A stretch of DNA of 64,000 nucleotides, taken from the NCBI RefSeq assembly GCF_029227915.1, contig NC_079876.1, positions 14,634,001 to 14,698,000 on the forward strand, written 5' to 3'. Of this stretch, positions 52,120 through 63,642 are shown piece by piece (within the stretch, counting starts at the first letter, position 1; every line of letters begins with the position of its first letter). This stretch comes from Hydractinia symbiolongicarpus. Taxonomy: Eukaryota > Cnidaria > Hydrozoa > Anthoathecata > Hydractiniidae. A model generated the notes under the pieces. The model saw only the letters and a program-made list of their open reading frames with translations, was not told the origin of the DNA and did not search any database. The translations under genes and the position numbers were made by a program.

Positions 52120-52495
52120 CATTCTTTGTTACAAAGATAGCAAAACAAGATCATAAAAAGTGAAAAGATTGCAGTGGATTGTTTAAAAACAATCAAAACG
52201 AGATCATAGATAGTGAAAATATCGCTGTAGATCGTTTAAACTCTAAAAAACTGGATTGTAGGAAGCAAAAACATTGTAGTAGGTTGTTTATTAAAATCAT
52301 GAAAACAGGATAATAGAAAGTGAAAAGATTGCTGCAGATCGTTTAAAAACATACAAAAGGGCAACAAAGACAGCGAAAACATTGCCATATATGGTTTAAA
52401 AATCGGAGACGTAGAAAAAAAATGAGTGCTGCAAATCCTTCAGTAAAAACAGCATTGTAAAAACCGAAAACATTGTGGTAGATTGTTTAAAAAAT
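52120..52495 (+). repeat. Second array of the 53-bp minisatellite, more diverged
   Basis: Units such as TAGATCGTTTAAACTCTAAA, ACTGGATTGTAGGAAGC and AAAAACATTG repeat about six to seven times and clearly match the array at 12597-12875 (GATCGTTTA...AAAACA.GAT...GGAAGC..AAAACAT). The right half is more degraded. It ends directly against the hairpin at 52497. Confidence 0.78.
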
Positions 52496-52496
52496 T

Positions 52497-52575
52497 AGGT
52501 TGAAATGTTAAGTTCTTATTTCCTAATTAGGTTGTATAAACCTAATTAGGAAATAAGAACTTAACATTTCAACCT
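52497..52575. repeat. Perfect 35-bp hairpin with 9-nt loop
   Basis: 52497-52531 begins AGGTTGAAATGTTAAGTTC and ends CCTAATTAGG. It is the exact reverse complement of 52541-52575, with loop TTGTATAAA. Confidence 0.93.
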
Positions 52576-52839
52576 TACCTCCAACGAAAAAAACAAGCTG
52601 GATTTATATGAAAAAGCTTGAAGAATTATCTACAAATCTTTTCCATTCTTCGAAAAATCTTTATTAGCTCTCTACATTTTTTGACTTAAAGTTTCGATAC
52701 TAATAATACCAATGTAAATATATTTTTACTGTACAGGTTGGCATTTTGAACATAGTTTATATAATGTGTATTCATTAATGCAGGATACATTAATGCAGGA
52801 TTAATTTTTGCAAATTTGAATTTTTTGGGGAAGCCTGTA

Positions 52840-53018
52840 CAGTACTGTGAAAAGGTTTGTTAAGATGGTGTTCATGTAACGAGCGCGGTGCACACGGACC
52901 AAGATAAAACGTGGTCTTTATATATAACAAACATTCCATCATGGCCACCACGCTAATATTATTATCTCCACGAAGGATTGTGTGTCCCACAATTATTTTC
53001 CCAATATCCACGATTTTT
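52840..53018 (+). mobile_element. Truncated copy of the CAGTACTGTG MITE
   Basis: Starts after TA with CAGTACTGTGAAAAGGTTTG and follows the 9227-9516 element through GAGCGCGGTGCACACG, AACAAACATTC and GGCCACCACGCTAATATTAT, to the CCACGATT block near 53018. The right terminal repeat is missing. Confidence 0.88.
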
Positions 53019-53185
53019 ATAAGCCAGTATAATTTTTGTTTTCTTTTCAAAAAAGTCTTTCATTAAAGTTAATTTGTTTGATTCAGGTTTTATCAAGTTT
53101 ATGCCACAGTTGAGACAAAGACCAGACGCGAGAATTAACAAAAACAAAATTAATATTTTAAATAACGAACTAATATCTGAATTTT

Positions 53186-53290
53186 AAACCAAATATAACA
53201 AAAAAACACTGTATAGAGGAGAGTCCAAAACTAGACATTGTTTTCTTGTGATAGACGTTAAAGTTCGAATGAATTGAATGAATTAATAAA
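53186..53290 (+). repeat. Older direct repeat left of the copia element
   Basis: AAACCAAATATAACA, GAGGAGAGTCCAAAACTAGAC and GTTCGAATGAATTAATAAA-type blocks occur here and again at 58196-58284, outside the opposite LTR. Confidence 0.75.
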
Positions 53291-53343
53291 CTGCACAGTT
53301 TGAAGTCATCGAGCGTGAGAGATACCTCTACTGCCATTGTATC

Positions 53344-53451
53344 TGTTTAAGATGTTTACTATGTTTACTACTGTTATATTTTAGATTAGTTTATAATTGT
53401 GTTGTATGACTGAGGGTTTTATCTATCTCAGTAAATAAATTGATGTTAACA
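53344..53451 (+). repeat. 5' LTR of the copia element (108 bp)
   Basis: Begins TGTTTAAGATG and ends GATGTTAACA (TG...CA). An AATAAA signal lies near its 3' end. It is identical to the 3' LTR except for A versus G in GACTGAGGG. Confidence 0.93.
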
Positions 53452-53452
53452 G

Positions 53453-53464
53453 TGGTAGCAGAGG
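53453..53464 (+). promoter_or_regulatory. Primer-binding site of the copia element
   Basis: TGGTAGCAGAGG starts one base after the 5' LTR. It resembles the TGGTATCAGAGC primer-binding site of copia elements, which pairs with initiator methionine tRNA. The gag start ATG follows directly, sharing the last bases. Confidence 0.7.
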
Positions 53465-54290
53465 ATGAGTCACAATTACAAGATACCCCCAGTCTTTAAT
53501 GACAAGACGCCATATAATTGCTATGTTGATGAATTGAAAGCATGGACATTATTAACAGATTTAGAGAAGCAGAAGCAAGGCATCGCAGTGGCCTTATCTT
53601 TGCCAGAAGAAGATTCAACACAAGTAAGAGATAAAGTGTTCAGTGAGATTAGTATTGCTGATTTGAATAAAGAAGATGGAATAGACACTTTGATGGCGTT
53701 TATGGACAACTTGTTTAAGAAAGATGAATTAACTGATATGTATGAACATTACACAAACTTTGATCGTTATAAAAGAAAAAGTGATGAAACTATGGAGTCG
53801 TATATAATAGAATTTGAAAAGTTGTACAATAAAACAAAGAAATTTGATATGGCATTACCAGAAAGTGTTTTAGTGTTTACTTGATGGAGCTTGTTTAAAA
53901 CATTCGGACAGACAGCTTGTACTTACTGGTGTAAACTATGAAGAAGTAAATACTATGTTTAAACAAATGAAAAGTGCATTAAAAAAGTTTTTCGGAGAAC
54001 AATCATTACCTACTAATAGCAATGAAAGCAAAAAAGTTGAACCATCCATTACTAAAACTTAACCTGTATTTATTACTGGAACTCATGGAAATTCAGTTAG
54101 ACCTCGAGATGAACGTTTCAGATATGGTAACAGAAATAATTATGAACGAAACAATCAACGACCATTACGTAAAAGAAATAATCCACTTGATGAAAAGGGT
54201 GAACCACTTAGATGTCACATTTGTCAGTCAGTTATGCACTTTGCACGGTTTTGTCCTCATGGGAATAAAACCTTTGACAAGCCAGTGTTC
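53465..54290 (+). pseudogene. Copia gag with zinc knuckle, broken
   Basis: The frame from 53465 (MSHNYKIPPVFNDKTPYNCY) is a UBN2-type gag with WTLLTDLEKQKQG and a MESYIIEFEKLY stretch. A frame change near 53879 and a stop at 54060-54062 break it. The continuation contains CHICQSVMHFARFC (C-x2-C-x4-H-x4-C zinc knuckle) near 54214-54255. Gag and pol were probably one polyprotein. Confidence 0.85.
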
Positions 54291-57200
54291 CAAGCAAGCG
54301 ATGAAAATGATATGGTGGAAAAAGCAGTTCTTTTTACGGGCGCAGTAATTGAAGATGAAAGTGTTTTATTGTCAGAAGCTCTTAACTGTGCTGTACTAGA
54401 TAGTGCTTGTTCAGCAACTGTTACTGGAGAAGATTGGCTTAAGTGTTATTTGGATTCACTAACAACAGAGCAAAAGTGTAAAATACAACGATCTCCCAGT
54501 GACACTGTTTTTCGATTCAGTGGTGGGGAAAGATTAAAATCCAATGGCAAAGTTAAAATACCATGTAATATGGCTGGGAAGGAATGTGAAATTGTGACAG
54601 ACATAGTTGAATGTGATATACCTCTTCTTCTTAGTAAAACAGCTATGAAGAAAGCGGACATGAAATTAGATCTGGTAAACGACACTGCTGAAATATTTGG
54701 TACATTAGTTGATTTGCAGAATACAACATCAGGCCATTATTGCGTACCCTTGAAAGAGGATGAAGTCTGTTTATCCAACTCAATATTGATAAATGAGTTG
54801 TTTAAAGAAAAAGAAAAGAAAGTTGTAAAATTGCACAAGCAATTTGGACATCCCACTGCAAAACGGTTAGCAAGTTTGTTGGTTGATGCAAAACTATATG
54901 ATGAAGACTGTAAGAGAATCCTGGATCAAATTGAACAGGACTGTGAATCATGCAAGAAGTTTAAACGGACACCACCTAGACCAGTGGTCTCACTGCCATT
55001 AGCTACTGATTTCAATCAGTGTGCTGTAATGGATCTTAAAGAATGGGTAAAAAGTAAAATATGGTTATTTTACCTCATTGATGCAGCTACTCGATTCATT
55101 TTAGCTACAGTAATTCGAAGCAAATTACCTTCTGTTATTATTGACAAAACCATGCAGTTGTGGATTGGCAATGGATTTGGTGTTCCTGGACGCTTATTAG
55201 CAGACAATGGAGGAGAATTTGCTAATGAAGAGTACCGGGATATGTGTGATAACCTAAATATTGAAGTTTTAAACACAGCAGCTTGTAGTCCATGGCAAAA
55301 TGGATTGTGTGAAAGGAACCATGCAATTGTAGATGATTGTTTGAGAAAGATTCTTGATGAAAACCCAAAATTATCGTTGGAAGTTGGTTTGGTCTGAGCA
55401 CTTAATGCCAAGAATTCCTTGCATATGAATTCTGGTTATAGTTCCTATCAATTAGTTTTCGGACGGAATCCGAATTTGCCATCAGTGTTAAATGCAAATC
55501 CACCAGCTTTAGAGGGTGTAACCGTATCACATGTGTTTTCAAAGCATATTAATGCCCTTCATAATGCACGTAAAGCATTTATTGAAGCTGAAGCTTCAGA
55601 AAGAGTTAGAAGAGCTTTGCGTCATCAGATTCGAAGTACTAACACAAGTATTACACTGGAGAGAAAGTCTACTATAAACGTGATGATTCACCAAAGTGGA
55701 GGGGTCCTGCTAAAGTTATTGGTCAAGACAGCAAGGTTGTTTTTGTTCGGCAAGGCAGTGTGTATGTCAGAGTCCCACCTTGTCGATTAGTTAAAGTGGG
55801 TCAAGAATTTTCTGGCTCTAATCAGAACAAACTTGACAATACAGATCTTAAAGAGAACAAACATGTAGGTGATCATCAATCAGAAGTAGTGATTGATTTA
55901 GAGGTTGAAGAGTCAAATGCTACACCTGTGCAACAAGAACTACGTAACAGAAGTGAACATGAGAAAAATGTTTCAGATGTACCAGGAGCAGAAATGAATT
56001 TGGAAGGAGAACAACAGGTGTCTGTTTGAAAAGAGCATGATTTTCCCAAAGTTAACGACCATGTTGAAGTGAAAATGAAAGATGTACCAGAATGGTTTTC
56101 AGCAAAAGTGATAAGTAGAGGTGGAAAAGCTACAGGGAAGTACAGTAGTTGGTACAACATAAGGAAAGAAGGTACAAATGATGAAATGTGCCTAGATTTT
56201 AAGGATGTTGAGGATTGAAAAAAAGTTGAAAGTGTCAATGTAGTTATTCTTCCAGAACACGTACATGATACTGTAGAGGCAGTTAAAGCAAAACAGAAGG
56301 AATTAGACAACTGGAAATTGTTTGATGTTGTTCGACAGGTTCCGGATGATAAACAAAGTAAGATATCAAGAAGATGGATTATCACTGAAAAAGAAGTGGA
56401 TTCCTCTAAAGTTGTTAAGGCACGTCTTGCTGTTAGAGGATTTGAGGAAGAGCACAAACTGCAACGTGACTCACCAACCGCAGCTAAAGACACTCTTCGT
56501 ATGTTTTTTGGAATAGCAGCCTGCAAGAATTGGAATTGTGTGGCATTAGATGTAAAGTCTGCATTTCTGCAAGGTCACACTATTGATCGTGATGTTTATG
56601 TTACACCACCCAAAGAAGCAAATGTTCCAGATGGATTCACATGGAAGCTTGTTAAAGTCGTTTATGGCTTAAACGATGCTCCAAGAAATTGGTATTTCAG
56701 TGTACGTCAGACCTTATTAAAGCTGAAGGCAGAGCAGTCCACAGTAGATAAAGCACTTTTCTACTGGAAAGATACAGATAACAATCTGTGTGGCATCTTT
56801 ATAATGCATGTATATGATTTTGTACTTGCAGGAAATAAAATTTTTAAAGCATCTATTTTGTCACAGTTGATTAAGACCTATAAGGTTGGTAAGATAGAAG
56901 AGACCAACTTTAAATACATTGGGATAAACATTTCTCAAGATGGTGGAAATATAACTATGGATCAAAAGCAGTATGTTGAATGCATTCAGGAAATACAGAT
57001 TTCAAACAAACGATCCACTAGAAAGCGTGATGAACTCAATGATGACGAATTACATGAACTTAGATCTGCAATAGGACAATTGAACTGGATAGCTACTCAA
57101 ACTCGCCCAGATTTGGCTTTCGATGTGCTGGAATTAAGTGTTTCCATTAAAAACGCAAGAGTAGAGCATCTTTTGGTGGCTAACAAGGTTATAAAGAAAA

Positions 57201-57762
57201 TGAAAGCCACTAACAATGTGTGCTTAATCTTTCCAAATATGCCAAAGTATGAATTGTGGAAGTTGGTAGTCTTTTCAGATGCGTCATATGCAAACTTACC
57301 AAATGGCTCTACAGTGCTGGCGGTAGTATAGTGATTGTCGTTGCGGAGGATGGGAAATGTTTCCCAATTTCTTGGTGTTCAAAGAAGATCAAGAGGGTTG
57401 TTAAGAGTACCATTGCTGCTGAAGACTTATCCTTAGTTAATGGTATTGATAATGCATACTACATAGGCTGTTTAATGTCACAGATTTTGTTTTCACAGAG
57501 AACAAATGAGAATTGTATTCCCATAACAGCTTATATTGATAATAAATCTTTGTATAAAAATATTCATGCTACTACTCTGGTGTCAGAAAAACGTCTTAGA
57601 ATCGATATAGCAGCTATTCAACAAATGGTCAATGAAGGAAAAGTTTCTGTTCGATGGGTACCTGCATCATTACAATTGTCAGATGGAATGACCAAGCGAG
57701 GAGCATCCTTGCAGCGGTTGATGAATGTTTTAACGAATGGGAAGATTACGTTTGATTGATTA
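54291..57762 (+). pseudogene. Copia pol: protease, integrase, reverse transcriptase, RNase H; multiply broken
   Basis: The protease has AVLDSACSATV (D-S-A in place of the usual DTG/DSG). The integrase has H..H..CESC (about 54832-54960) and a D-D-35-E set in VMDLKEW, ADNGGEF and LCERN. The reverse transcriptase has ARLAVRGFEE, ALDVKSAFLQG and VVYGLNDAPRNW. The expected DD dipeptide reads HVYDFV, so the first Asp is replaced by Tyr (codon 56813-56815). The RNase H part has AYIDNKSLYKN and DGMTKR. Stops lie at 55395-55397, 56027-56029 and 56216-56218, with frame changes near 55655 and 57310. The element cannot make an active product. Confidence 0.9.
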
Positions 57763-57940
57763 CGTTATGAGCAAGTTGTTGTAGCCCCTAGGAAGATGAT
57801 ATGTCAGGGGCAATAATTCTTGTTGTTGAACGAATCAAAAAAGAAAACAAAACTAAACTACATTCTTTTATTTTTAAACATTTCATTTTGTTCAGAAGAC
57901 AGTTATTGCAGAATGCTATCTCTCTTAAAAGATGGGAGAA

Positions 57941-58048
57941 TGTTTAAGATGTTTACTATGTTTACTACTGTTATATTTTAGATTAGTTTATAATTGTGTT
58001 GTATGACTGGGGGTTTTATCTATCTCAGTAAATAAATTGATGTTAACA
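57941..58048 (+). repeat. 3' LTR of the copia element (108 bp)
   Basis: Same boundaries as the 5' LTR (TGTTTAAG...GTTAACA), preceded by the purine-rich AAAAGATGGGAGAA and followed by the GTATC duplication. Confidence 0.93.
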
Positions 58049-58195
58049 GTATCCACTGTTGAGGAATCCATATCAAGTTTTAGTTTATTCTTCGCAGCGA
58101 TTACACACTTCCTTTAACGCTTCCTAAAAAATTATTCCACTTAATCAGATTATGTATTTGACCGAAGGGTTTTCATTTTGCACTTTGTGTATTGT

Positions 58196-58284
58196 AAACC
58201 AAATATAACACTATGCGGAGGAGGGTCCAAAACGAGACATTTTTTTCTTTTGGTAGACAAAGTAAAGTTCGAATGAATTAATAA
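58196..58284 (+). repeat. Older direct repeat right of the copia element
   Basis: Matches 53186-53290 with small gaps: AAACCAAATATAACACTATG, GGAGGGTCCAAAACGAGACA and GTTCGAATGAATTAATAAA. Confidence 0.75.
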
Positions 58285-58879
58285 ATCGTGTGGAGAAACA
58301 TCGTGGCATCCGGCGGAAAATATACGTTTGTTTTTCTCACATGGTTTCTGTTCAAGTAAAAAAAATTATGCTTTCGATATGAACGTTTTTTTCTTGAAAC
58401 GTGTTACATTTTATCTCAAGAATGAACCTTAATCCTGAAAATACTATTTTCGTTCTGTTCTTCTTGTTTCCATTATTGCCTTCAGGCGAAGTAAATAAAT
58501 AAATAACTTAAGTTAGTATCGCGAATTCCGCGAATTTTATTCATGCTTTCGAAAATTAATCTTTGCGGAATGCATTTTATTGGACCTCTCGAAAACAACT
58601 TAAAAGTAGCTAGATAGCAAGAGCATAAAGTATCAGAAAAAGCCCTGAGAACTAGGTGCCCTTTTATTTATCATATTTGGTAGTTCTAAGGTCAAAAAGT
58701 GCTGCGCACAAAAATCCCAATACCTTTGTGCCGCTGTTGAGACCTTATCTGGAGTAAATTAATAATAACTGCTGGTTCTCTTGTGGTTACTTAAGAAAAC
58801 AGCTGGTTCTCTGGTGGTTACTTCATAATACTGTCGGTTCTCTGGTGGTTACTTCGAAATACTGCTGGTTACTGCTGGT

Positions 58880-59957
58880 TCCTACTTTTAGTATCTACGT
58901 CCTATTTGCTGATGATTGTCTCCTATTTTCTCATAAAGATCTCAGCATTATCAAAAAGAAAGTTAACCTTGATCTACAATTGCTGAATGCTTATAAGATA
59001 GCTCTTAACGTGACCAAAACAGAAGTTATTCTTTTCAGAAATATCAGGAAAAAAATTAACTATGACATCAAGTTGAAACTAGGTGGTAAATGTCTCTCAC
59101 TGTCATCATCAGTCGAATACCTGGGATTACTTGAATGAAAATTTAAGCTAGTTCTATCATTATAAAACCCTTGCTCTTAAACTTCGTAGAGCCAATGGTA
59201 TTCTCTCAAAATTACGTTATAACTATCTCGGAAAACCCTACGCACTGTATATTTTGCCCTTTTACACTTTCATCTATCATATGCAACTTAAGTCTGGGGA
59301 CAAAATCTTCCACCAAACTCTCGTATTTTTAAACTGCAAAAATCTGAAGTTCGCCTCATAACTTTTTCTGATTACTATGTCCACTCATAACAACTCTTTC
59401 ATACTCTAAATATACCTCCCCTTGCTGATATAATTTCCACATTAAACGTTTTCTTAGTGTATATATAAAACTCTTAACAACTTATCTCCTACATCTATAC
59501 AAAATTCTTTCAATCTGACTATCTGCCAAATACTCATGTAACTAGAGGATGCTCCTACAAACTTCTTTCTATACCATCTATTGGGACTTTAATATATATA
59601 TGGTACAGATTCTATTCACTATCAAGCAATAAAAAACTGGAACTCTCTCCAAAAGCATTTCAATTCCATTGATCTGACCTCACTAGTCTTTCTAGACTTA
59701 AATTACTTACCTGTACATTTCTTCAAAAAAAATCACAACTTTTAAAATTAATTTTTTTTGCATATTGCACAAAAACAAAAATAGTTTTGAAACTATGCCT
59801 AAAGGTGGCCTCCTTAGATTAGCTTTTGCTAGGGGTCGGTCTCCTCCTAGCTTGTAGTGTATTATTATTAACATACAACTTTATAGACATTTATATATTA
59901 TATACTGTACAATCTATCTAGCAGCAAATAAAAAATAATAAAAAAATAAAATAAATA
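58880..59957 (+). mobile_element. 5'-truncated CR1-like LINE fragment
   Basis: Begins inside the reverse transcriptase: VLFADDCLLFSHKDLSII (FADD catalytic motif), then LNVTKTEVILFR and VEYLGL. After a stop at 59136-59138, degenerate matches continue in shifting frames (ALKLRRANGILSKLRYNYL, LQKSEVRLITFSDYY, NSFNLT, IKNWNSLQKHFNSI). This is the usual C-terminal part of CR1/jockey-like ORF2. The 3' end has an AATAAAAAATAATAAAAAAA-like tail. The first two thirds of the element are missing, typical of incomplete reverse transcription. Confidence 0.82.
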
Positions 59958-60925
59958 ATGCCAAATATAATTGTTTTGCTTATTATATATAGCTTGTCAC
60001 CCAAATTGGTGACATAGCCTAAATAAAGCTATTACGGTGGCAGCCTCACAAGACTTTTAATACTCTCCCCACACTCCCTTTAAAAACATACTTTAATCTC
60101 TGGGTAGCTTTTTGTGGCTTCATGGAAATTGTAATGTTCTCCATAAAAAGAAAGAAAATTAGTAAATGAAATCATTGAACTGATCCACATAGTCACAAAG
60201 TCAAAAGTTTTGTTGGTAGCTAGCTATGACAAACAGACACAGACATGACAGATAGATAGACATGTTCCAAAATATAAATATAACTGTTTCGTTTTTCACG
60301 TAATATATACAGTTAAAAAAGAGTTGTTTAAAGTTCCGGAATGTTATGTGATCAAATAAATTTCACTGGAGGTTCACTAAGTGAGGGTTGTAGAAGTTGC
60401 TATAACATCCATGCAGGGAAAACCATAGAATTAGCAGGACTATGGACACCAATGAGATTTTCAATAAATCAACAGGAACCAACGATTCAGCAGGTGATAG
60501 CAATACTTACCTTAGGGGAGTTATGGTATTGATAGAAATAGGGTGGTATTTCAAAGTTGGATGCAGAAAAAAGCAGAATTATACATAGTTACTAAGATAA
60601 TGTTCAAAAAGAGGAGATTTTGAAGGACCAAAAGTTTTTATTGGTTTTTAAATGCAGATTGTTCCAGTCATGAGTGCATTTATGTGTGATTGATATACTA
60701 AACATAAACTTCTTTGTGAGTTATTACGCAGGTAACTTACGTTAGAACTAAAGTATAGTTTACCCTAATAAAACAGTTAAGTTGGGTAAAGTGAAGACAA
60801 GAGATCAGATTTGATCAGATGACAATACAAACAGAACGGCACACAGAAAAACAAAACGCACATGTACCGGTCAGTGTTGGAACAAATACAATGTCACTTC
60901 CCGCTTCTCGCTTCTTTGTGACGTA
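59958..60925. other. Intergenic stretch
   Basis: May include the extreme 3' part of the preceding LINE (CACCCAAATTGGTGACATAG and CCTAAATAAAGC near 59999-60030). The rest is AT-rich with no recognised gene. Confidence 0.35.
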
Positions 60926-62241
60926 CGGAGTGTGGTTTCTATATGGAGTAATACTCCGTATAGCTGCTATACGGAGTTTGGTTTAGCTTTATTGGTTTAG
61001 CTTTATACTGAGTCTGCCAACAAATGTTCTTAAAGTGGAAATATTGCAATATATGACTGTTTAAAACTATTTCCGAAAAAAAATAAAAAATAATCACCAC
61101 AAAGAACAAGTTAAAAAGACAAGCACGTCATTTTCCTGCTTTTTATCCATCGTAAACATACGAGGTATACTGTAGTTATATGGAGTGTGGGAACATTAGT
61201 TTGATTGCAAAAAATGGATTATGGCATACAGATTGTGAGGTACCGAGAGTATGTTATGCAGAATTCGCTATGGGGAGTATGCAGAATTTGCTATAAGGAG
61301 TATGCCACACGGAGTATGCTATACGGACTATGCCATACGGACTGTGACATGCTTCATATAGGAAGTATGCTATACGGAGTGTGACAGGCTTACTATACTG
61401 AGTGTGACAGGCTTACTATATGGAATTTGAGATGCTTAGTACACGGAGTATGACATGATTAATATATGAAGTATGCTATAGGAAGTGTGCCACGCTAAGT
61501 ATGCGGAGTGTGGCATGTTTGGTAGGAACAGAATTCGATGTATTGTTAATGAGTTAAGGTTTACAATGGCTGGTATAAAAGTACACAATTTTAAAGTTAC
61601 ATAATAAAAAGTCATTGATTGTATGGGTAGTTTTATTGCATACAGAAACATTCAAAACAAAGTTATAAAGCTTAGAAAGAATATAATGGAAGCCATAAAA
61701 ATAAACTTCATACATAACGCAAATAATAAACTACATCATACAGTTAGACTACCGATAACTCGAACACCGGTTAACTCGAACCTTTATTAGCTGGAACTGT
61801 TATCTACCGTTATTGGCACTCAGCATGCTTGTCTCATATTTTAGACGTTTTTCTTCTTACAAAAATTATTTGCTTGTTTTAGGCACAATTTTCTAAACTG
61901 AAATAGCTCAGAGTAAATTTTTAATTTTGAATGCTTAGTTTAGACTTCGACGCTCATGCTGCATTCGCCAATGTCTAGCCAAATCAGTCTCGGTATTATA
62001 CTCTTGGAGTTCGATGCAAAATCAAAACAAACAAAACTGCGCATGCTCAGATACAATTCGCCGTCGAATTTGCCGTTCTATTCGCTTCGTGAAAATCCCC
62101 CTTTAAAGATGTCTGCGCCGCTCGCGAATTTGAGATATTTAAATATTTCCGTCTTTACGGAGTAAACATTTCGCTATACGAAGTTATACTCCGTATACGC
62201 ATGCCTATACGGAGCCGTACTGCGTATAGCTGCACACTCCG
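60926..62241. mobile_element. Candidate TIR element with TATACGGAGT subterminal and internal repeats
   Basis: CGGAGTGTG (60926-60934) is inverted at 62233-62241. Just inside both ends are clusters of CTCCGTATAGCTG and TATACGGAGT. Between 61221 and 61528 a degenerate array of GTATGCTATACGGAGTGTGA units fills about 300 bp. No transposase is recognisable, and flanking target duplications are not clear, so the element boundaries are provisional. Confidence 0.45.
61221..61528 (+). repeat. Degenerate TATGCTATACGGAGTGTGAC array
   Basis: About 14 imperfect units of 18-28 bp share ACGGAGTATGxCA or ACGGAGTGTGACAxGCTTA cores (for example near 61270, 61290, 61310, 61345, 61370, 61397, 61440, 61490). Confidence 0.7.
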
Positions 62242-63219
62242 AATGGAACATCTTGATGCGAAGTCCTGACGAAAAAAATATGGCGAAAAATAACCTAGTT
62301 CCTGGGGCCTACTGCCTTTAGCCGACGCTGTTTGGAATGTTGAATTTCTTTGCATCTTCATCGTTTTCATTGTCGTTAAATTTGTTGTCAATAGCCAAAC
62401 ATCTGATAAAATACCAGTTCAATTTAATTTTTGCATGCTCCAAGATAGACGGTGATATGTACACTATCTGTTGTAAGTGATCTCATAACATATGATGTAT
62501 CTATTACTGTATTCTCACTCTTTATTTATAATCTCCTATGTTTATGTTTGGAAACATACTAGAACCAGAATATTCTGTTATTCCTTCTCCATTTTGAACA
62601 GTAAAATTTACCCATACAATATTGGTTTCGTTAAGCTTTGGAGTTTTATAATATTGCTGAAGTATTGAGAAAAATATGTTGTTCGTGTCTGTGGTGTTCC
62701 CCTTTTTATTTAAGAAAGAAAACTTATTTAGATTTCGATGTTAAAGGAAAGATAGATTTTAGAGCGTTCTAAATTATCTTAAAGTGCTTTGTTACCGTTT
62801 AAAAGTTTGAGGTAGTAATTCCTCTTTACTTTTTTCACTTTCTTTCTGAGAATTCACATATAATGGCAAAAGTAGAGCTAGAGAAGCAAAATATATGCGC
62901 ACCTCCATGAACATCATGACATCTCCCGCCTCAGACGTGACACTATATTGGTGCAATCTGTGACACTCGATGAACATCATGAACATCGAGACATCCCCAG
63001 CATCACAACGCTGCTTTAATACTAGTCTTTGTGATGTTTTGATTTTTTAAATTTACAAAGTTTTGACCATATTTACTTATGCGTGCCGTTAGGATTGTCA
63101 TACTCACATTGAATAGAAAGGTAAAGCCCCTACTCAAAGCATATTCTGGTTAAGAGTTTGCGTACTTATAGAGGAACGCGTTAGAATTTCCTACATGAAC
63201 CGTATTATGTGAGATCGCA
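62242..63219. other. Intergenic stretch
   Basis: AT-rich, no gene recognised. Short repeats of GAACATCATGACATCTCC-type sequence occur around 62907-62996. Confidence 0.35.
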
Positions 63220-63642
63220 AAGAGTCAACTCTACAGATCAGTTGAAGATGACCCATGGGTGCTCGAAAATGTCCCAGATCATCTCAAGGCTGAGGACATG
63301 TGCAGTAGAGCTTTTGAAGAAGACCTTCTGTGCTCGAATATGTCTCAGATCAGTTCAAGAGTCAGGACATGTGTAACAGAGCTGTTGACGAGACCCTCTG
63401 GATGCTCGGGTATATCCCGGACTAGTTTGTTATAACCCAAATTTTTGAAAGAATCGACTACCCGAATGATGAACTATCATCAAATGAATCAATATGTTTC
63501 ACCGGCGTAAAGCACGAGCTGCTTCCCTTAGCCTTGCATCCTGAGAGAGTTATAGACTGGTACTTTTTAGAGAATGAAAAGAAAGCTCTTGAAAAAATGT
63601 GGAAAATGTATAGAAAATGTGTAATAAATGAGTACCGATAAA
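63220..63642 (+). pseudogene. Decayed fragment of a VPD-x-K-x-(Q/E)-x-MC repeat protein
   Basis: From 63235 the frame reads SVEDDPWVLENVPDHLKAED, then MCSRAFEEDL. After a frame change it gives LEYVSDQFKSQDMCNRAVDE and LGYIPD, i.e. at least two copies of a repeat of about 33 residues. Near 63525 a further piece reads ELLPLALHPERVIDWYFLEN and ends at a stop near 63640. The repeat plus an LLPxAxHPxRxxDW C-terminal motif is a highly multiplied protein family in Hydra and other cnidarians that resembles DUF4116-like repeats. The copy here is short and frame-broken. Confidence 0.6.

Larger units (their letters stand above)
53344..58048 (+). mobile_element. Ty1/copia LTR retrotransposon, structurally complete but disabled
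   Basis: Two 108-bp LTRs (53344-53451 and 57941-58048) differ at one base and are flanked by the 5-bp duplication GTATC (53339-53343 and 58049-58053). A primer-binding site (53453-53464) and a purine tract (GATGGGAGAA before 57941) are present. The gene order is gag, protease, integrase, reverse transcriptase, RNase H, the copia order. The coding region has several frameshifts and stops and a changed catalytic residue. Confidence 0.94.

Noticed and set aside
55876-56526. 216-residue minus-strand frame inside the copia element
   Set aside because: It is antisense to pol; its composition is the complement of the coding strand and no motif is recognisable.
62175-62187. Exact 13-bp match to one loxP arm (TATACGAAGTTAT)
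   Set aside because: There is no second arm or spacer. The local TATACGGAGT repeat family is one or two changes away, so this is a chance variant.
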